DNA of 64,000 nt from Bacillus sp. SORGH_AS_0510. Its GTDB lineage: Bacteria; Bacillota; Bacilli; Bacillales; Cytobacillaceae. Shown here one piece after another: positions 36,353 through 45,676 of this stretch; position 1 is the first letter of the stretch; every line of letters starts with the position of its first letter. The DNA lies in contig NZ_JAUTAU010000001.1 of the NCBI RefSeq assembly GCF_030818775.1, positions 887,001 through 951,000 of the forward strand, given 5' to 3'. The notes beneath the pieces were generated by a model. The model saw only the letters and a list, made by a program, of their open reading frames with translations. It had not been told where the DNA came from and did not search any database. Made by a program: the position numbers and the translations under genes.

Positions 36353-37722
36353 AATCACTATACGGAAAATTCGTCTTAACCACCGTCCTCATCATGCTTT
36401 TCAGCACTATTTGCGGCTTTTTCCTAACCAACACCTACTACCAAAGCGTGATGAAAGAACGGAACGATAAGAAAAATGTCAAAATCGCCGAATCGATCGT
36501 GTCCCACATCGAAAACTCCCCACAGCTCGACTTATCCGATTACTTATCCACAGTCGGAAAAATCGGCTACCAGCTATATGTGGTCGACGAATCAGGGCAC
36601 GAGCAATTTTTCGGCGGGAAGTATCGCGTCAAAGATTTAAACCCTTCCTTTGTGAAAAATGTACTCAGCGGCCACATCTATCATGGAATGCGTGATTTTC
36701 CACGTCAAACCTTCGTGACCGGTTTTTTCGCCAATGAACTGTCGAATACCATCGGCGTGCCGTTTACGTTTCAAAACACAAAGTATGCGCTCTTTGTACG
36801 TCCAGACATCAAGCTTTTATTCAGCGAAGTCCATACGATTCTCGGTGGACTCATCCTAGGAACGGCACTTTTAAGCCTTTTGCTAATGCTAGTGGTGGCC
36901 AAGTTTTTGATTGTACCCATCACCCAGTTAACGGAGGCGACCAAGCAGATTGCCAAGGAAAACTATGACACCCAGCTGAACATTGAGCGCCGGGATGAAA
37001 TTGGCCAGTTAGCGGCGAGCTTCCATACGATGGTCGAGCAGCTTCAGGAAAATGACAGGATGCGGAAGGAGTTCATCAGCAACGTGAGCCATGACTTCCA
37101 ATCGCCACTTTTAAATATTCAAGGCTATGCGGGCCTGTTGAAATCAACGGATTTATCAGACCAAGATCGTGTCAACTATGCAGACATTATTCAATCAGAA
37201 ACCAAACGGTTATCCAAGCTAACAAGGCAACTTTTATTGTTAACCTCACTCGACCAATCAACAAGAATGTTGAACTATCAGGACTTTCGGTTGGACGAGC
37301 AGGTAAAGGATTGTGTGAATAAATACCGCTGGCGGTTGGAGGAAAAGCAGTTGAACCTGCTGATGGAATTGGAGCCAACCACGTATCACGGGGACGAGGC
37401 GTTACTAGAAAATGTCTGGGACAATCTCTTGAGCAATGCGATTAAATATAACCGGACAGAAGGGGAAATCCAAATCAGGCTCCACGCAAATGAAGCTTTT
37501 GTCGAAGTGACTGTAAGCGACACCGGCATCGGGCTTGCGCAAGCGGATAAAGCCCAGATATTCGAGCGCTTTTTCCGGGCCGACCGTTCGCGTACTGAAG
37601 AAGGTACCGGTCTCGGATTATCGATCGTGAAGCAAATTGTCGAGCTGCATCACGGGGAGGTTCATGTGACTAGCGCACCGAACGAAGGGACGACTTTTTC
37701 CATCCGATTGCCTTATTTGTAA
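36349..37722 (+). CDS. hssS: Sensor histidine kinase, HssS-like heme sensor
   Basis: 457 residues. Two membrane helices (about 10-30 and 165-185) enclose an outer sensor domain with IYHGMRDFP, FVTGFFANE and LFVRPDIKLLFSE, which match the corresponding parts of S. aureus HssS. A HAMP domain follows (IVPITQLTEATKQI), then the H-box SNVSHDFQSP (near 243-252), N-box DNLLSNAIKYN and G-boxes DTGIGL and GTGLGLSIVKQ, so the kinase is complete. The ATG overlaps the hssR stop by 4 bases, indicating coupled translation. Confidence 0.85.
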   Translation: MKSLYGKFVLTTVLIMLFSTICGFFLTNTYYQSVMKERNDKKNVKIAESIVSHIENSPQLDLSDYLSTVGKIGYQLYVVDESGHEQFFGGKYRVKDLNPSFVKNVLSGHIYHGMRDFPRQTFVTGFFANELSNTIGVPFTFQNTKYALFVRPDIKLLFSEVHTILGGLILGTALLSLLLMLVVAKFLIVPITQLTEATKQIAKENYDTQLNIERRDEIGQLAASFHTMVEQLQENDRMRKEFISNVSHDFQSPLLNIQGYAGLLKSTDLSDQDRVNYADIIQSETKRLSKLTRQLLLLTSLDQSTRMLNYQDFRLDEQVKDCVNKYRWRLEEKQLNLLMELEPTTYHGDEALLENVWDNLLSNAIKYNRTEGEIQIRLHANEAFVEVTVSDTGIGLAQADKAQIFERFFRADRSRTEEGTGLGLSIVKQIVELHHGEVHVTSAPNEGTTFSIRLPYL

Positions 37723-37728
37723 TCTAAA

Positions 37729-37748
37729 GTTCATATAGAGTTCATGTT
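37729..37748 (+). promoter_or_regulatory. HssR-box-like direct repeat
   Basis: GTTCATATA-GA-GTTCATGTT matches the S. aureus HssR site (two GTTCATATT copies two bases apart) at 16 of 18 positions with the right spacing. It begins 7 bases after the hssS stop and 53 bases before the next start. A CATAGT at 37759-37764 could be the -10 element, putting the box over the -35 position as expected for an OmpR-type activator. Confidence 0.7.
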
Positions 37749-37800
37749 GGCCAATTACCATAGTCACTGTAGTAATCAAATCTATGGGGGTAAACATGAC

Positions 37801-38211
37801 ATGATGATAGAACATAAATGGAGTCTTCGACTCATTCGACTAGCAGCAATCTTTGGTTTAATAGGAGCCGTCATTGGTTCCGATATGGCAGGTTCCGGGA
37901 ATTATCAAATCCGCCCGATCCATGCCCATATATTAGTGGTCGGCTGGTTATCGCTTTTTGCATGGGGGATTTTTTACCGTGTGTGTAAAATCAAGTCGGC
38001 AAAAATCGTAGCGGCACAAGGCTGGAGCGCCATGATTGGCGCAGTCGGTTTAACAGTTGGGATGTGGCTTCATAACGTTAGACCCTTCCAAGTGAATGAA
38101 ACCTTTGCCTTAATTTTTTATATTGTCGGCGGCACCATCCTGTTGATTAGCTTCGTCCTGTTCATCATTGCTACGTTCATGATTGAATCAGCAAAAGGTG
38201 AGCAAGCATGA
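37801..38211 (+). CDS. Small four-helix membrane protein with paired histidines
   Basis: 136 residues from the ATG at 37801; an in-frame ATG at 37744 lies inside the HssR box and has no ribosome binding site. Four membrane helices are predicted. The second begins IRPIHAHILVVGWLSLFAWGIFY, a pattern like the heme-ligating helices of cbb3 oxidase subunit I relatives and NnrS-type proteins; a further His is in GMWLHNVRPF. Heme binding is therefore plausible. It follows the HssR-like box and overlaps the MMPL gene by 4 bases, so it is probably heme-induced. I know no name for it. Confidence 0.65.
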   Translation: MMIEHKWSLRLIRLAAIFGLIGAVIGSDMAGSGNYQIRPIHAHILVVGWLSLFAWGIFYRVCKIKSAKIVAAQGWSAMIGAVGLTVGMWLHNVRPFQVNETFALIFYIVGGTILLISFVLFIIATFMIESAKGEQA

Positions 38212-40340
38212 TGAAATTTTTCAAAGATAAAAAACGCTGGTTGTTGATTTTGTTGGCCTGGCTGGTGGCAGCTCTGGCGCTTTCTCTTTTTGCCACAGGT
38301 GCGAAGGAGCAAACCTCTCCGAATAAAAATGAAGGATTGCCTGAAACCGCGGCTAGCATTCAAGCAGAAAAGTCCCTGCAGAAATATTTCCCTTCCTCTG
38401 AAGGGGTCCCGTTGTTTGTCGTGGTCTATGACAAGGACGGTTTGAAGGATGCGGATGTGGAACAAGCCATGACATCCATCGAAAAAGTGATGGGGAACGC
38501 GGATCAGGATTTAACGGTTGTCCCGTTATCTAAGTTGCCAACACAAGCGCGCGCCTCCTTTTTCTCAAAGGACCACACCACGTTCTTTTTACCAGTCCTA
38601 TTCCCTAATGGGTTGGAGAACAAAGTGGTGAAAGCCACGATAGATGGGCTTAAAAAAGATGTCTCCAAAGAGGTACCAGCACATCTAGACACCTATTTCA
38701 CGGGTCCAGCAGGAATCATTGCGGATACGTATGAAATGTTCACAAAGGCAGATGTTGTTCTCATCCTTGCCACTGTGGGATTAATTTTTCTATTGTTGAT
38801 TGTGATTTACCGTTCGCCCTTATTAGCGTTCATTCCGTTGATAGGCGCAGGGATTTCCTACATGGTCGTCGACCGGTTGCTAGGGTTCATGGGAGAGCTT
38901 AAATGGTTTGCTATCGACAGCCAGTCGCTATCGATTATGACCATTCTATTGTTTGCGGTCATCACCGATTATTCACTCTTGTTATTCGCCCGTTTTCGGG
39001 AGGAATTGGAAAAAGACGTGCCGGTGAATGAAGCGATGAAAACGGCGGTACGCGTTGTCAAAGAACCGATTTTTTTCAGTGGAGGAACCATTTTCTTAAG
39101 TATGTTGACGTTATTCTTTGCGGTGTACGAACCATACCGCGGCTTTGCTCCTGTATTTGCGGTCGCCGTTGCACTTATGATTCTTGCAGGGCTTACGCTG
39201 TTGCCAGCGTTATTTGCAATTGCTGGGGAAAAAGCATTTTGGCCGGCTAACCCACGGGCGGTTAAGCGTGCCGGAAGAGAGGGCTTTTGGCATAAAATGG
39301 GCCGATGGGTCACAAACAAGCCATGGGTGTTTATGGCTCCGATTTTGGTGGTGTTAGTGTTTTGTGCGTCGTTGACCCGACAAGTCCACTTCTCTTTCAA
39401 CCTGTTGGATTCCTTCCCACAGGAGATGTCGTCGATTAAAGGCTTTAACCGTTTAAATGATGCGTTTTCTGCTGGAGAGATTGCGCCAAGCACTGTCATT
39501 GTAAAAGCAAAAGGGGCTGTGTCGCAAGATCAGATTCAACGGTTAGTGGAGGAGTTGAATCAGAAGGACTTTGTCTCCAAGGCAGACGTACAGGGGAATC
39601 CCTACGCTGAAGGGAATCCGAATGTGGTAAAGGTCAATCTTGTTTTGAAAAATAACCCTTATTCGGAGCAGGCTTTTGATGATATTGAGAGCTTGCGGGA
39701 GGACTCCGCGAACCTCTTGAAGTCCAGCGGCCTGGCTGCTGCTGACGCCAAGCTGCTAGTCGCAGGTGAAAGCGCACAAAATGCGGATATTCGTGAGGCG
39801 AGCCATGGGGATGAGATTCGGATTATCACGATGATGACGGTGTTGATCATGGTTATGTTAGGAATCCAGACCCGTTCGATTCTAGCGCCTGTGTATATGA
39901 TGGGGACGATTCTGTTATCCTATGGAGCAGCTCTTGGGTTAAGCATTTTCGTTTTTCAGGAGTTGCTGGGGTATCCGGGGGTGAGCTACCGAATTCCTTT
40001 ATACACGTTTGTGTTCCTGGTCGCCCTTGGGGTGGATTACTCCATCATGCTCATCTCCCGCATCCGTGAAGAGAAGAAGCACTTGCCACTGAAGGACGCC
40101 GTTCGGGAGGGCGTGGGAAAAACAGGCGGCGTCATTTCCTCTGCCGGACTAATCCTGGCGGCCACGTTCGCCGTTTTAATCACGCAACCAGTTCTGGAGC
40201 TTCGTGTATTCGGCTTTGCCGTCGCGGTGGGTGTACTGATAGATACCTTTATTGTAAGACCAATAGTCATTCCAGCACTCATGGTGGTAACCACAAGGGT
40301 GGGGACAGTCCCCCAGCGCTTTAGCGCGCCGGGGGACTGA
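38208..40340 (+). CDS. MMPL/RND-family membrane transporter (YdfJ-like)
   Basis: 710 residues with about 12 membrane helices in two halves, each half with a large outer loop near its start, the MMPL layout. The conserved aspartate-tyrosine of the proton relay is visible in both halves: VITDYSLLLFARFREEL and LGVDYSIMLISRIREEK. It overlaps the upstream small gene by 4 bases. The family exports lipids, drugs or other hydrophobic compounds. Placement behind hssRS and an HssR-like box suggests a role in heme or porphyrin tolerance, which is inference. The C-terminal RVGTVPQRFSAPGD and the TGA come from REPIN copy 11, so the native C-terminus was probably replaced or extended. Confidence 0.85.
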   Translation: MMKFFKDKKRWLLILLAWLVAALALSLFATGAKEQTSPNKNEGLPETAASIQAEKSLQKYFPSSEGVPLFVVVYDKDGLKDADVEQAMTSIEKVMGNADQDLTVVPLSKLPTQARASFFSKDHTTFFLPVLFPNGLENKVVKATIDGLKKDVSKEVPAHLDTYFTGPAGIIADTYEMFTKADVVLILATVGLIFLLLIVIYRSPLLAFIPLIGAGISYMVVDRLLGFMGELKWFAIDSQSLSIMTILLFAVITDYSLLLFARFREELEKDVPVNEAMKTAVRVVKEPIFFSGGTIFLSMLTLFFAVYEPYRGFAPVFAVAVALMILAGLTLLPALFAIAGEKAFWPANPRAVKRAGREGFWHKMGRWVTNKPWVFMAPILVVLVFCASLTRQVHFSFNLLDSFPQEMSSIKGFNRLNDAFSAGEIAPSTVIVKAKGAVSQDQIQRLVEELNQKDFVSKADVQGNPYAEGNPNVVKVNLVLKNNPYSEQAFDDIESLREDSANLLKSSGLAAADAKLLVAGESAQNADIREASHGDEIRIITMMTVLIMVMLGIQTRSILAPVYMMGTILLSYGAALGLSIFVFQELLGYPGVSYRIPLYTFVFLVALGVDYSIMLISRIREEKKHLPLKDAVREGVGKTGGVISSAGLILAATFAVLITQPVLELRVFGFAVAVGVLIDTFIVRPIVIPALMVVTTRVGTVPQRFSAPGD

Positions 40341-40344
40341 CCCC
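40301..40344. repeat. REPIN-like element, copy 11, providing the MMPL stop codon
   Basis: 44-bp element with an AGCGCTTTAGCGCGCC centre. The right arm reads GGGGGACTGACCCC instead of GGGGGACTGTCCCC; that T-to-A change creates the in-frame TGA that ends the MMPL gene. A T-run follows. Confidence 0.88.
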
Positions 40345-40435
40345 ACCCTTTTTGTTTGAAGTTGATCCTAGGAACCGCTATAGTAAAAATTAGCATTGAT
40401 AAGGTGTGTTCGAAGAGGCAAAGGGGGAGAATGAA

Positions 40436-41227
40436 GTGGACATAGTACAAAAGGTGTGGGAGCTCGATCTTGCGTATTTTGATACACTTACTAGTCGGGT
40501 CAATACTTCGTGGGGCTATCTTTTTCATAATGAAGACCAACCGGCTTATTATGACGCTAACCATGCCCATATCATCGAGGTTCCGGAGCAACCGGAGGCT
40601 GTGATAGAAGAGGTTCTTCAGTTTTATCGTGAGAAACAACTCAATCCCAGATTTTATATCAATAATTTTGAGAAACAAGGGCAATTGGTCGAATCCTTAA
40701 AGTCATACCAATTCCAGGTGGAAAGCATGGTTCATCCCGTGCAGTATTGGAATCAAACGATTTTCCAACATACACCGAATGATAAGGTGACCATTGAACT
40801 TGTAACCCAGGATAATTTTAACGAGGCGTTAGAGATTGAATGCAGTATCAAGGAATTCGGCGGAAGGGAAGTAAAGGAGAAAGCATTCCCTGAAGAATTC
40901 AACCATCCTGCCTTTACGCATTATCTCCTCCGTTACGATGGCGTGGCCTGTTCAACTGCTTGCTTATTTGAGCATGAAAACCAGGTGCGGCTAGAAAGTG
41001 TAGCTACCATCGAAGAATATCGAGGTAAAGGTCTCATTGGAGAGCTCATTTATTTTTTACAAAAAGAAGTGAAAAAGCGCGGCTTAGAGGATTTTTGGGT
41101 GTTTCCGATAAACGAAAGAGTTGAAAAGGTGTACTCGAAATATGGATTTCAAACGGTAGCAAAGCTAACCAACGGCCATGCCTTCTTGTTTGGAAAAAGT
41201 ATCAAGGAGTTACAGGGAACAGACTGA
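40436..41227 (+). CDS. GNAT-family acetyltransferase
   Basis: 263 residues from a GTG at 40436, well spaced after AAGGGGGA; the frame is open to 40406 but without a ribosome binding site there. The C-terminal GNAT domain shows the acetyl-CoA loop VATIEEYRGKGLIGELIYFL (R-G-x-G-L) and a last strand with YGFQTVAKL. The N-terminal 120 residues are a second, degenerate GNAT-like half (LNPRFYINNFEKQGQLVESL). The substrate is unknown. Confidence 0.8.
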   Translation: MDIVQKVWELDLAYFDTLTSRVNTSWGYLFHNEDQPAYYDANHAHIIEVPEQPEAVIEEVLQFYREKQLNPRFYINNFEKQGQLVESLKSYQFQVESMVHPVQYWNQTIFQHTPNDKVTIELVTQDNFNEALEIECSIKEFGGREVKEKAFPEEFNHPAFTHYLLRYDGVACSTACLFEHENQVRLESVATIEEYRGKGLIGELIYFLQKEVKKRGLEDFWVFPINERVEKVYSKYGFQTVAKLTNGHAFLFGKSIKELQGTD

Positions 41228-41268
41228 AAATCTGCCAGGAAAACAGTCATCTAAAGGAGGAACATAAT

Positions 41269-41796
41269 ATGGTTTGGAAAGTAAAAAACACCACTGCAGC
41301 AAAGGTGGACAGGTTCGGGATTTCTATTGATCAGGTCGTCCTGCCAAACGGTGAGGAAAAGACATTTTCTTATTTGGATTTTGCTAAAGGAGTTTGCGTT
41401 CTTCCGATTACGGCGAACAAAGAAGTCATTTGTATCAAACAATATCGCCATGCTATGAAGAACTGGGAATGGGAGCTTCCTGCGGGAATGATTGACCCGA
41501 CAGACCCGACGCCGCTGGACAGTGCTAAAAAAGAACTTGAAGAAGAAACAGGGTATGTCGCGGAGCATTGGCTGGAGTTGGGCAGCTTTTATCCGTCTCC
41601 AGGTTCGACTACGGAGGAGATCTACCTATATGCGGCGGCCGGGCTTACTCCGTCCATCCAAAGTTTAGAAAGCAGCGAACAAATTGAGCTGCACTATCTT
41701 TCCATGGAAGAATTAAAGGATTTGATTAGCCAAGGCGAATTCAAACATGGGGCAGGGTTGGCTGCTGTACTTAGATATAAGTTTTTGACTGATTAA
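41269..41796 (+). CDS. Nudix hydrolase, ADP-ribose pyrophosphatase-like
   Basis: 175 residues. The Nudix helix is visible as LDSAKKELEEETGYV, with Lys in place of the usual Arg of REUxEExGU, following ELPAGMIDP. Upstream CIKQYRHAMKNWEWELPAG and downstream GSFYPSPGSTTEEIYLY are typical of the ADP-sugar pyrophosphatase branch. The ATG at 41269 follows AAAGGAGGAAC. It lies 41 bases after the acetyltransferase gene, probably the same operon. Confidence 0.85.
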   Translation: MVWKVKNTTAAKVDRFGISIDQVVLPNGEEKTFSYLDFAKGVCVLPITANKEVICIKQYRHAMKNWEWELPAGMIDPTDPTPLDSAKKELEEETGYVAEHWLELGSFYPSPGSTTEEIYLYAAAGLTPSIQSLESSEQIELHYLSMEELKDLISQGEFKHGAGLAAVLRYKFLTD

Positions 41797-41867
41797 TATT
41801 AGTTGGAAGCACACAAGGTGAGCCTATGAACACATTAAATTAATATTTTCTGGTTAAAAGAGCCTTC

Positions 41868-41915
41868 ATAAAAAAGCTCTGCTCCCCATATGGAGGCGCA
41901 GAGCTTCTTTTAATT
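41868..41915. terminator. Bidirectional intrinsic terminator
   Basis: The stem AAGCTCTGC / GCAGAGCTT (loop of about 15 bases) has A-runs before and T-runs after it. It lies between the convergent Nudix gene and the TcaA-like gene. Confidence 0.8.
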
Positions 41916-41953
41916 TTTTAGATTACGTTTAGAAAATTTTAACATTATTATTA

Positions 41954-43831
41954 TTATTTTTCTGATGTCTTTACTAGGGAATCAACCTTTAAGTTTGACC
42001 CATCAATTTTCAATAGATATTGTGAAGTATAGGATTTCTTCATACTTGTACCATCTCCATAATGGATATTGTATTGTTCATCGGTGTAGACTTGGTATCC
42101 GTTTGTAGTAGGTTCCATATTTGATAGAGATACACTTAAAAGGTCTTCTGTTATCCCTTTCTTCTTAAGATAATCAATATAATCTTTAGATTCTTTATAG
42201 GATTTTCCATCAGGTGTTAGGTAACTTTCCATGATAGAGAAATCTGTGTTATTTATAGCGCTGACGGATGAGGTTAAGTAGTCTTTCATAAAAGATTCGA
42301 CTTCATCTTTGGAGAAAGATACTGTTCCAGTCGCTGTAGTGGCAGTGCCACTTGTTACATACGTCTTTGGCTTGTCCACTTTCACTACTTTAGTATTCTC
42401 ATCATCAAATGACCAAGCATCATCTAAATTATCTATTAACCAATTCTTATTCTTTTCATCATAAACTAAATTATATGAATTTTGGTGTTCCGTTTCTTCT
42501 AATGATGGTGTGTCTTCACTGTAAAAATAATCTTCATTGTATTTTTCTGATGTATCTACATTTACACTCCAAACACCATCAATGTTTGACACCTGGAAGC
42601 TATTCAAATCAAAAGTAGTTGAGAGATGCTGCCCTTGATACATTTCCTGATATTCGGCCTCTGATTTGATGAATTCTTGTGTTTTATTTTTGAGATTAGA
42701 GGTAGCGGTGGTCAGATTATTTGTCGTTCCTGACGTAATTGCCGTTAAATATTGATCGGTAAACTTCATGATCTGATCCATAATTTGTATTTGAAAACTT
42801 TCGTTACTTCCTAGATTAAGGTAAATATCAGAATCCTTTATTGGTACTTCGGCTGTTTTTATTTTACCCCATGGAGTCTCAGCCTCAACTGCTAATTTCA
42901 TAGAGCCGTCAGTCAAAACTGGCCCAAAGGTAGGGTTTGCGAATGGATTTACTTTTACATCTTTTCCGTTAATGAACAGTTTTCCTTTTATAGCTGTATT
43001 GGCTTCTCCCATGCCTAAGTCTACGGTGACATTTTCACCTTCTAGATATAAACTTGCTTCTTCTTTACTATCATTCAATAAGATTTCGTCTTCTTTTACT
43101 AAATCCACAAAGTCAGTTTTTAAATCTGCTTTTATTTTATAAATTCCTGGTAAGAAAGGACCGTATGTATGTTCAAAATTTGGTTTGTTACTTTTTCCTA
43201 ATTTTTTTCCATCAATATATAGATTTGAATTTTTGTAATTTGTTGATAAGGCTAAATATACAGTAGGAACAGTTAATCGGTATTTATCAAAGAAAAGAAA
43301 TTTTCCATCCATCTCTAAAGTAACAAAACCCTCGTCTAAAAAATCACTTGCCAGTTGATTTAACTCAGGATTGGTATTATTCGTTTGATCCATTAATTTT
43401 GATTCTGTCTTTAATGTACGAATTAGATCGGTTACTTCCTCAGGATGTTTTTCAAAGTACTTCATAAAGCCTTTAACAGTTTTTTCATTCAATTCTGCTT
43501 TTTTGTCATCAGAGGAAAGTAATTTTGCAGCAGCTGCTGCATCTTTTTCTACTAATGCTGTTTCAAATTTATTAATTAACCTGTCCTTAGAGGTTAATGC
43601 TTCTCCTGTCTTATACCCCCCGATCAGTATAACCAATGCGGTACCAGCTACGACTAGCAATTTTTTATTTTTCTTTGTCATTGGTAGTCTTGTCATGGAT
43701 TGGTTGGTTTGCGGAATTGTTGGTCCTTGTGGATTAGGTTGCGTTATGGTGGTATCCACTGGTGTTCCGCACTCATTACAATATTGCCCTCCTTCTTTTA
43801 ATTCTTGACCACATTCTTTACAATACTTCAT
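41954..43831 (-). CDS. Zinc-ribbon membrane protein of the TcaA/YvbJ type
   Basis: 625 residues from the ATG at 43831, preceded by GGGGGAAG; the frame is open to 43867 but without support. The N-terminus is a zinc ribbon (YCKECG, YCNECG), followed by a Pro/Gln/Thr linker and one membrane helix (LLVVAGTALVILIGGY, about residues 60-76). The long outer part is built of several beta-rich domains and ends with an NTF2-like domain. This is the plan of S. aureus TcaA and B. subtilis YvbJ. TcaA influences glycopeptide susceptibility; whether that holds here is unknown. The gene is markedly AT-rich compared with those before it. Confidence 0.78.
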   Translation of the reverse strand: MKYCKECGQELKEGGQYCNECGTPVDTTITQPNPQGPTIPQTNQSMTRLPMTKKNKKLLVVAGTALVILIGGYKTGEALTSKDRLINKFETALVEKDAAAAAKLLSSDDKKAELNEKTVKGFMKYFEKHPEEVTDLIRTLKTESKLMDQTNNTNPELNQLASDFLDEGFVTLEMDGKFLFFDKYRLTVPTVYLALSTNYKNSNLYIDGKKLGKSNKPNFEHTYGPFLPGIYKIKADLKTDFVDLVKEDEILLNDSKEEASLYLEGENVTVDLGMGEANTAIKGKLFINGKDVKVNPFANPTFGPVLTDGSMKLAVEAETPWGKIKTAEVPIKDSDIYLNLGSNESFQIQIMDQIMKFTDQYLTAITSGTTNNLTTATSNLKNKTQEFIKSEAEYQEMYQGQHLSTTFDLNSFQVSNIDGVWSVNVDTSEKYNEDYFYSEDTPSLEETEHQNSYNLVYDEKNKNWLIDNLDDAWSFDDENTKVVKVDKPKTYVTSGTATTATGTVSFSKDEVESFMKDYLTSSVSAINNTDFSIMESYLTPDGKSYKESKDYIDYLKKKGITEDLLSVSLSNMEPTTNGYQVYTDEQYNIHYGDGTSMKKSYTSQYLLKIDGSNLKVDSLVKTSEK

Positions 43832-44097
43832 GAATCTTCCCCCTATGATATATAAAAAAATACACAAAGAATATTATATAACATTCGCACTATGTTTGTA
43901 GTAAAAAATCACAAAAAAGTAAGTAGATGGTTGTATTTTTTATGAGAAAAGATATAAATTTAAATGTTATTTGGGTAAAATAACCTATTAAAATGGAAGT
44001 AATTGTGTTATTGTGTTAAAATGTCTAATCTAAAAGGATTTGCTATAAGAGAATAGTAGTGTTTTATCATTATATTATTTGAAGGGGATTGAATATT

Positions 44098-44634
44098 ATG
44101 AGCAAACTATTATTAAGGAGACTATCTGCAGGAATTATTCTACTATCGTTTTTATTACCTTGGTACGAAGATTTTTTAACTGATTATAGTGGATTAGCAA
44201 TTATTACTGAAGGGTTCAATGATGGATCTGAGGAAGGCACTTTTGTAGCTGTTCTTGCCATAGTAACTGCTATACTAACACTTTTGGTTGCGGTATTTCC
44301 AAAGTTGATTTTAACTATCTTGGCGCTTGTACCCAGTGCTTTTTGGCTATTCATGTTCTATGGTTCTGAAGATATTAGTGAGTACAGAATGTATGGTGCA
44401 GTTGTGTTTACTATAGGAGTTATTGGTATTTTCCTCTCGTTTTTTATTAAAAATCAGAATAACGTTACTAACGGTACAACAGATGTTAGGCAAGAAATTG
44501 CTAGTACACATGGGGATTACAATAGTGCTGAGTTGAATCAGACAAGTGAAAATCTTAAACAATATTGTAAACATTGTGGACAAGAAGTAAGTGTTACATC
44601 AAAGTTTTGTCCGAGTTGTGGAAGTTCAAGATAG
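44098..44634 (+). CDS. Four-helix membrane protein with C-terminal zinc ribbon
   Basis: 178 residues from the ATG at 44098 (GAAGGGGA upstream). Four membrane helices occupy residues 8-115, then a polar linker leads to a C-terminal zinc ribbon YCKHCG-N11-FCPSCG. I do not recognise a named family. It is divergent from the TcaA-like gene and shares its AT-rich composition and zinc-ribbon theme. Confidence 0.65.
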   Translation: MSKLLLRRLSAGIILLSFLLPWYEDFLTDYSGLAIITEGFNDGSEEGTFVAVLAIVTAILTLLVAVFPKLILTILALVPSAFWLFMFYGSEDISEYRMYGAVVFTIGVIGIFLSFFIKNQNNVTNGTTDVRQEIASTHGDYNSAELNQTSENLKQYCKHCGQEVSVTSKFCPSCGSSR

Positions 44635-44714
44635 TTATTGGTGAGGAGAAACGAAAAATAACCAGAAATATGAAAAAATGTGTCGAAAATGTGTCGGAAC
44701 TTTACTTACTAATA

Positions 44715-44743
44715 TTTACCTATTGACTATATTATTCTATAAT
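44715..44743 (+). promoter_or_regulatory. Possible sigma-A promoter for the Yip1-like gene
   Basis: TTTACC and TATAAT are separated by 17 bases, about 100 bases before the start of the 44847 gene. The -10 is perfect and the -35 matches 4 of 6, in a very AT-rich region, so chance is possible. Confidence 0.4.
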
Positions 44744-44846
44744 ACTTATGTAATAGTTCTGGGTCGTTTGAGGATAACAATATACATATTTTAACGATGA
44801 GTGAACTAAATTCTATTAGCAATGTACATATGAAAGGAAGATGATT

Positions 44847-45671
44847 ATGCAGTGTCCAGCGTGTTCGCATCAAAATGAAGGAGGGAAATTTTGTGAGCAG
44901 TGTGGTACTAAGTTAGTTTCTAATGCTTTCCAAGAAACTGCTTCAGCTGTTGATGTTGAGCCAACTTCAAATCCAAGCTATCAACAATCACAGGTTAATA
45001 CACAACCTAATCAATATCTTGAGGGTGCAAAAAATATTTCCAAAATGTATTTTAGTTACTTTCTACAAGTGCTAAAAAAGCCATATGCAAGCTCCAAATC
45101 AGTGGGGTCTGAGCACTTTATTAATGGGATTATAACAATGGTTCTTTATTCTGTCGTTATTCCATTAATGATTTACTTCGGGTTAAAAACTCTATTGTCT
45201 TCTGTAAATGAATTTGGAAGTATGTTTGGTGGAGAAATGGATATACAACCACCGTTTACAGATGTTGTTATTAAACCAACTTTTGCGTATGCTGTATTTA
45301 TACTTTTGGTAGCTTCATTCACATTCTTTGCTATTAAGCTAGGTAAGGTAAATGTTACTTATAAAGAAGTTATTTCAAGATTTGGTTCATTCCTAATTCC
45401 TTTTGTAGCCATTCTTTTTGTTGCACTTATTATGTCTATCTTAAAAATTAAATTATTTTTATTATTCCTTTTCATTGGTTTTATCACATCTATTTTTATT
45501 GTTCCTCCATTAGTGATTGCTAGTTATAAAAAAGAGTCACAAGAGGGATTAGATGTCATTTACGGTACATTATTCACTTTTGTTTTAACCTTTATTGCTA
45601 TTGGGATTATGGGCGATATGTTGTTTGAATCTATCAAGTCTGCAGTTACAGATATTTTTTCCATTTTTTAA
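44847..45671 (+). CDS. N-terminal zinc ribbon plus Yip1-like membrane protein
   Basis: 274 residues. The ATG at 44847 is preferred to 44841 because AAAGGAAG would overlap the earlier one. A zinc ribbon opens the protein (CPACSHQNEGGKFCEQCG), a Ser/Gln/Asn linker follows to about residue 70, then five to six membrane helices of Yip1-like arrangement. It is the third zinc-ribbon membrane protein in this AT-rich stretch. The function is unknown. A hairpin terminator follows its stop. Confidence 0.7.
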   Translation: MQCPACSHQNEGGKFCEQCGTKLVSNAFQETASAVDVEPTSNPSYQQSQVNTQPNQYLEGAKNISKMYFSYFLQVLKKPYASSKSVGSEHFINGIITMVLYSVVIPLMIYFGLKTLLSSVNEFGSMFGGEMDIQPPFTDVVIKPTFAYAVFILLVASFTFFAIKLGKVNVTYKEVISRFGSFLIPFVAILFVALIMSILKIKLFLLFLFIGFITSIFIVPPLVIASYKKESQEGLDVIYGTLFTFVLTFIAIGIMGDMLFESIKSAVTDIFSIF

Positions 45672-45676
45672 AATTT

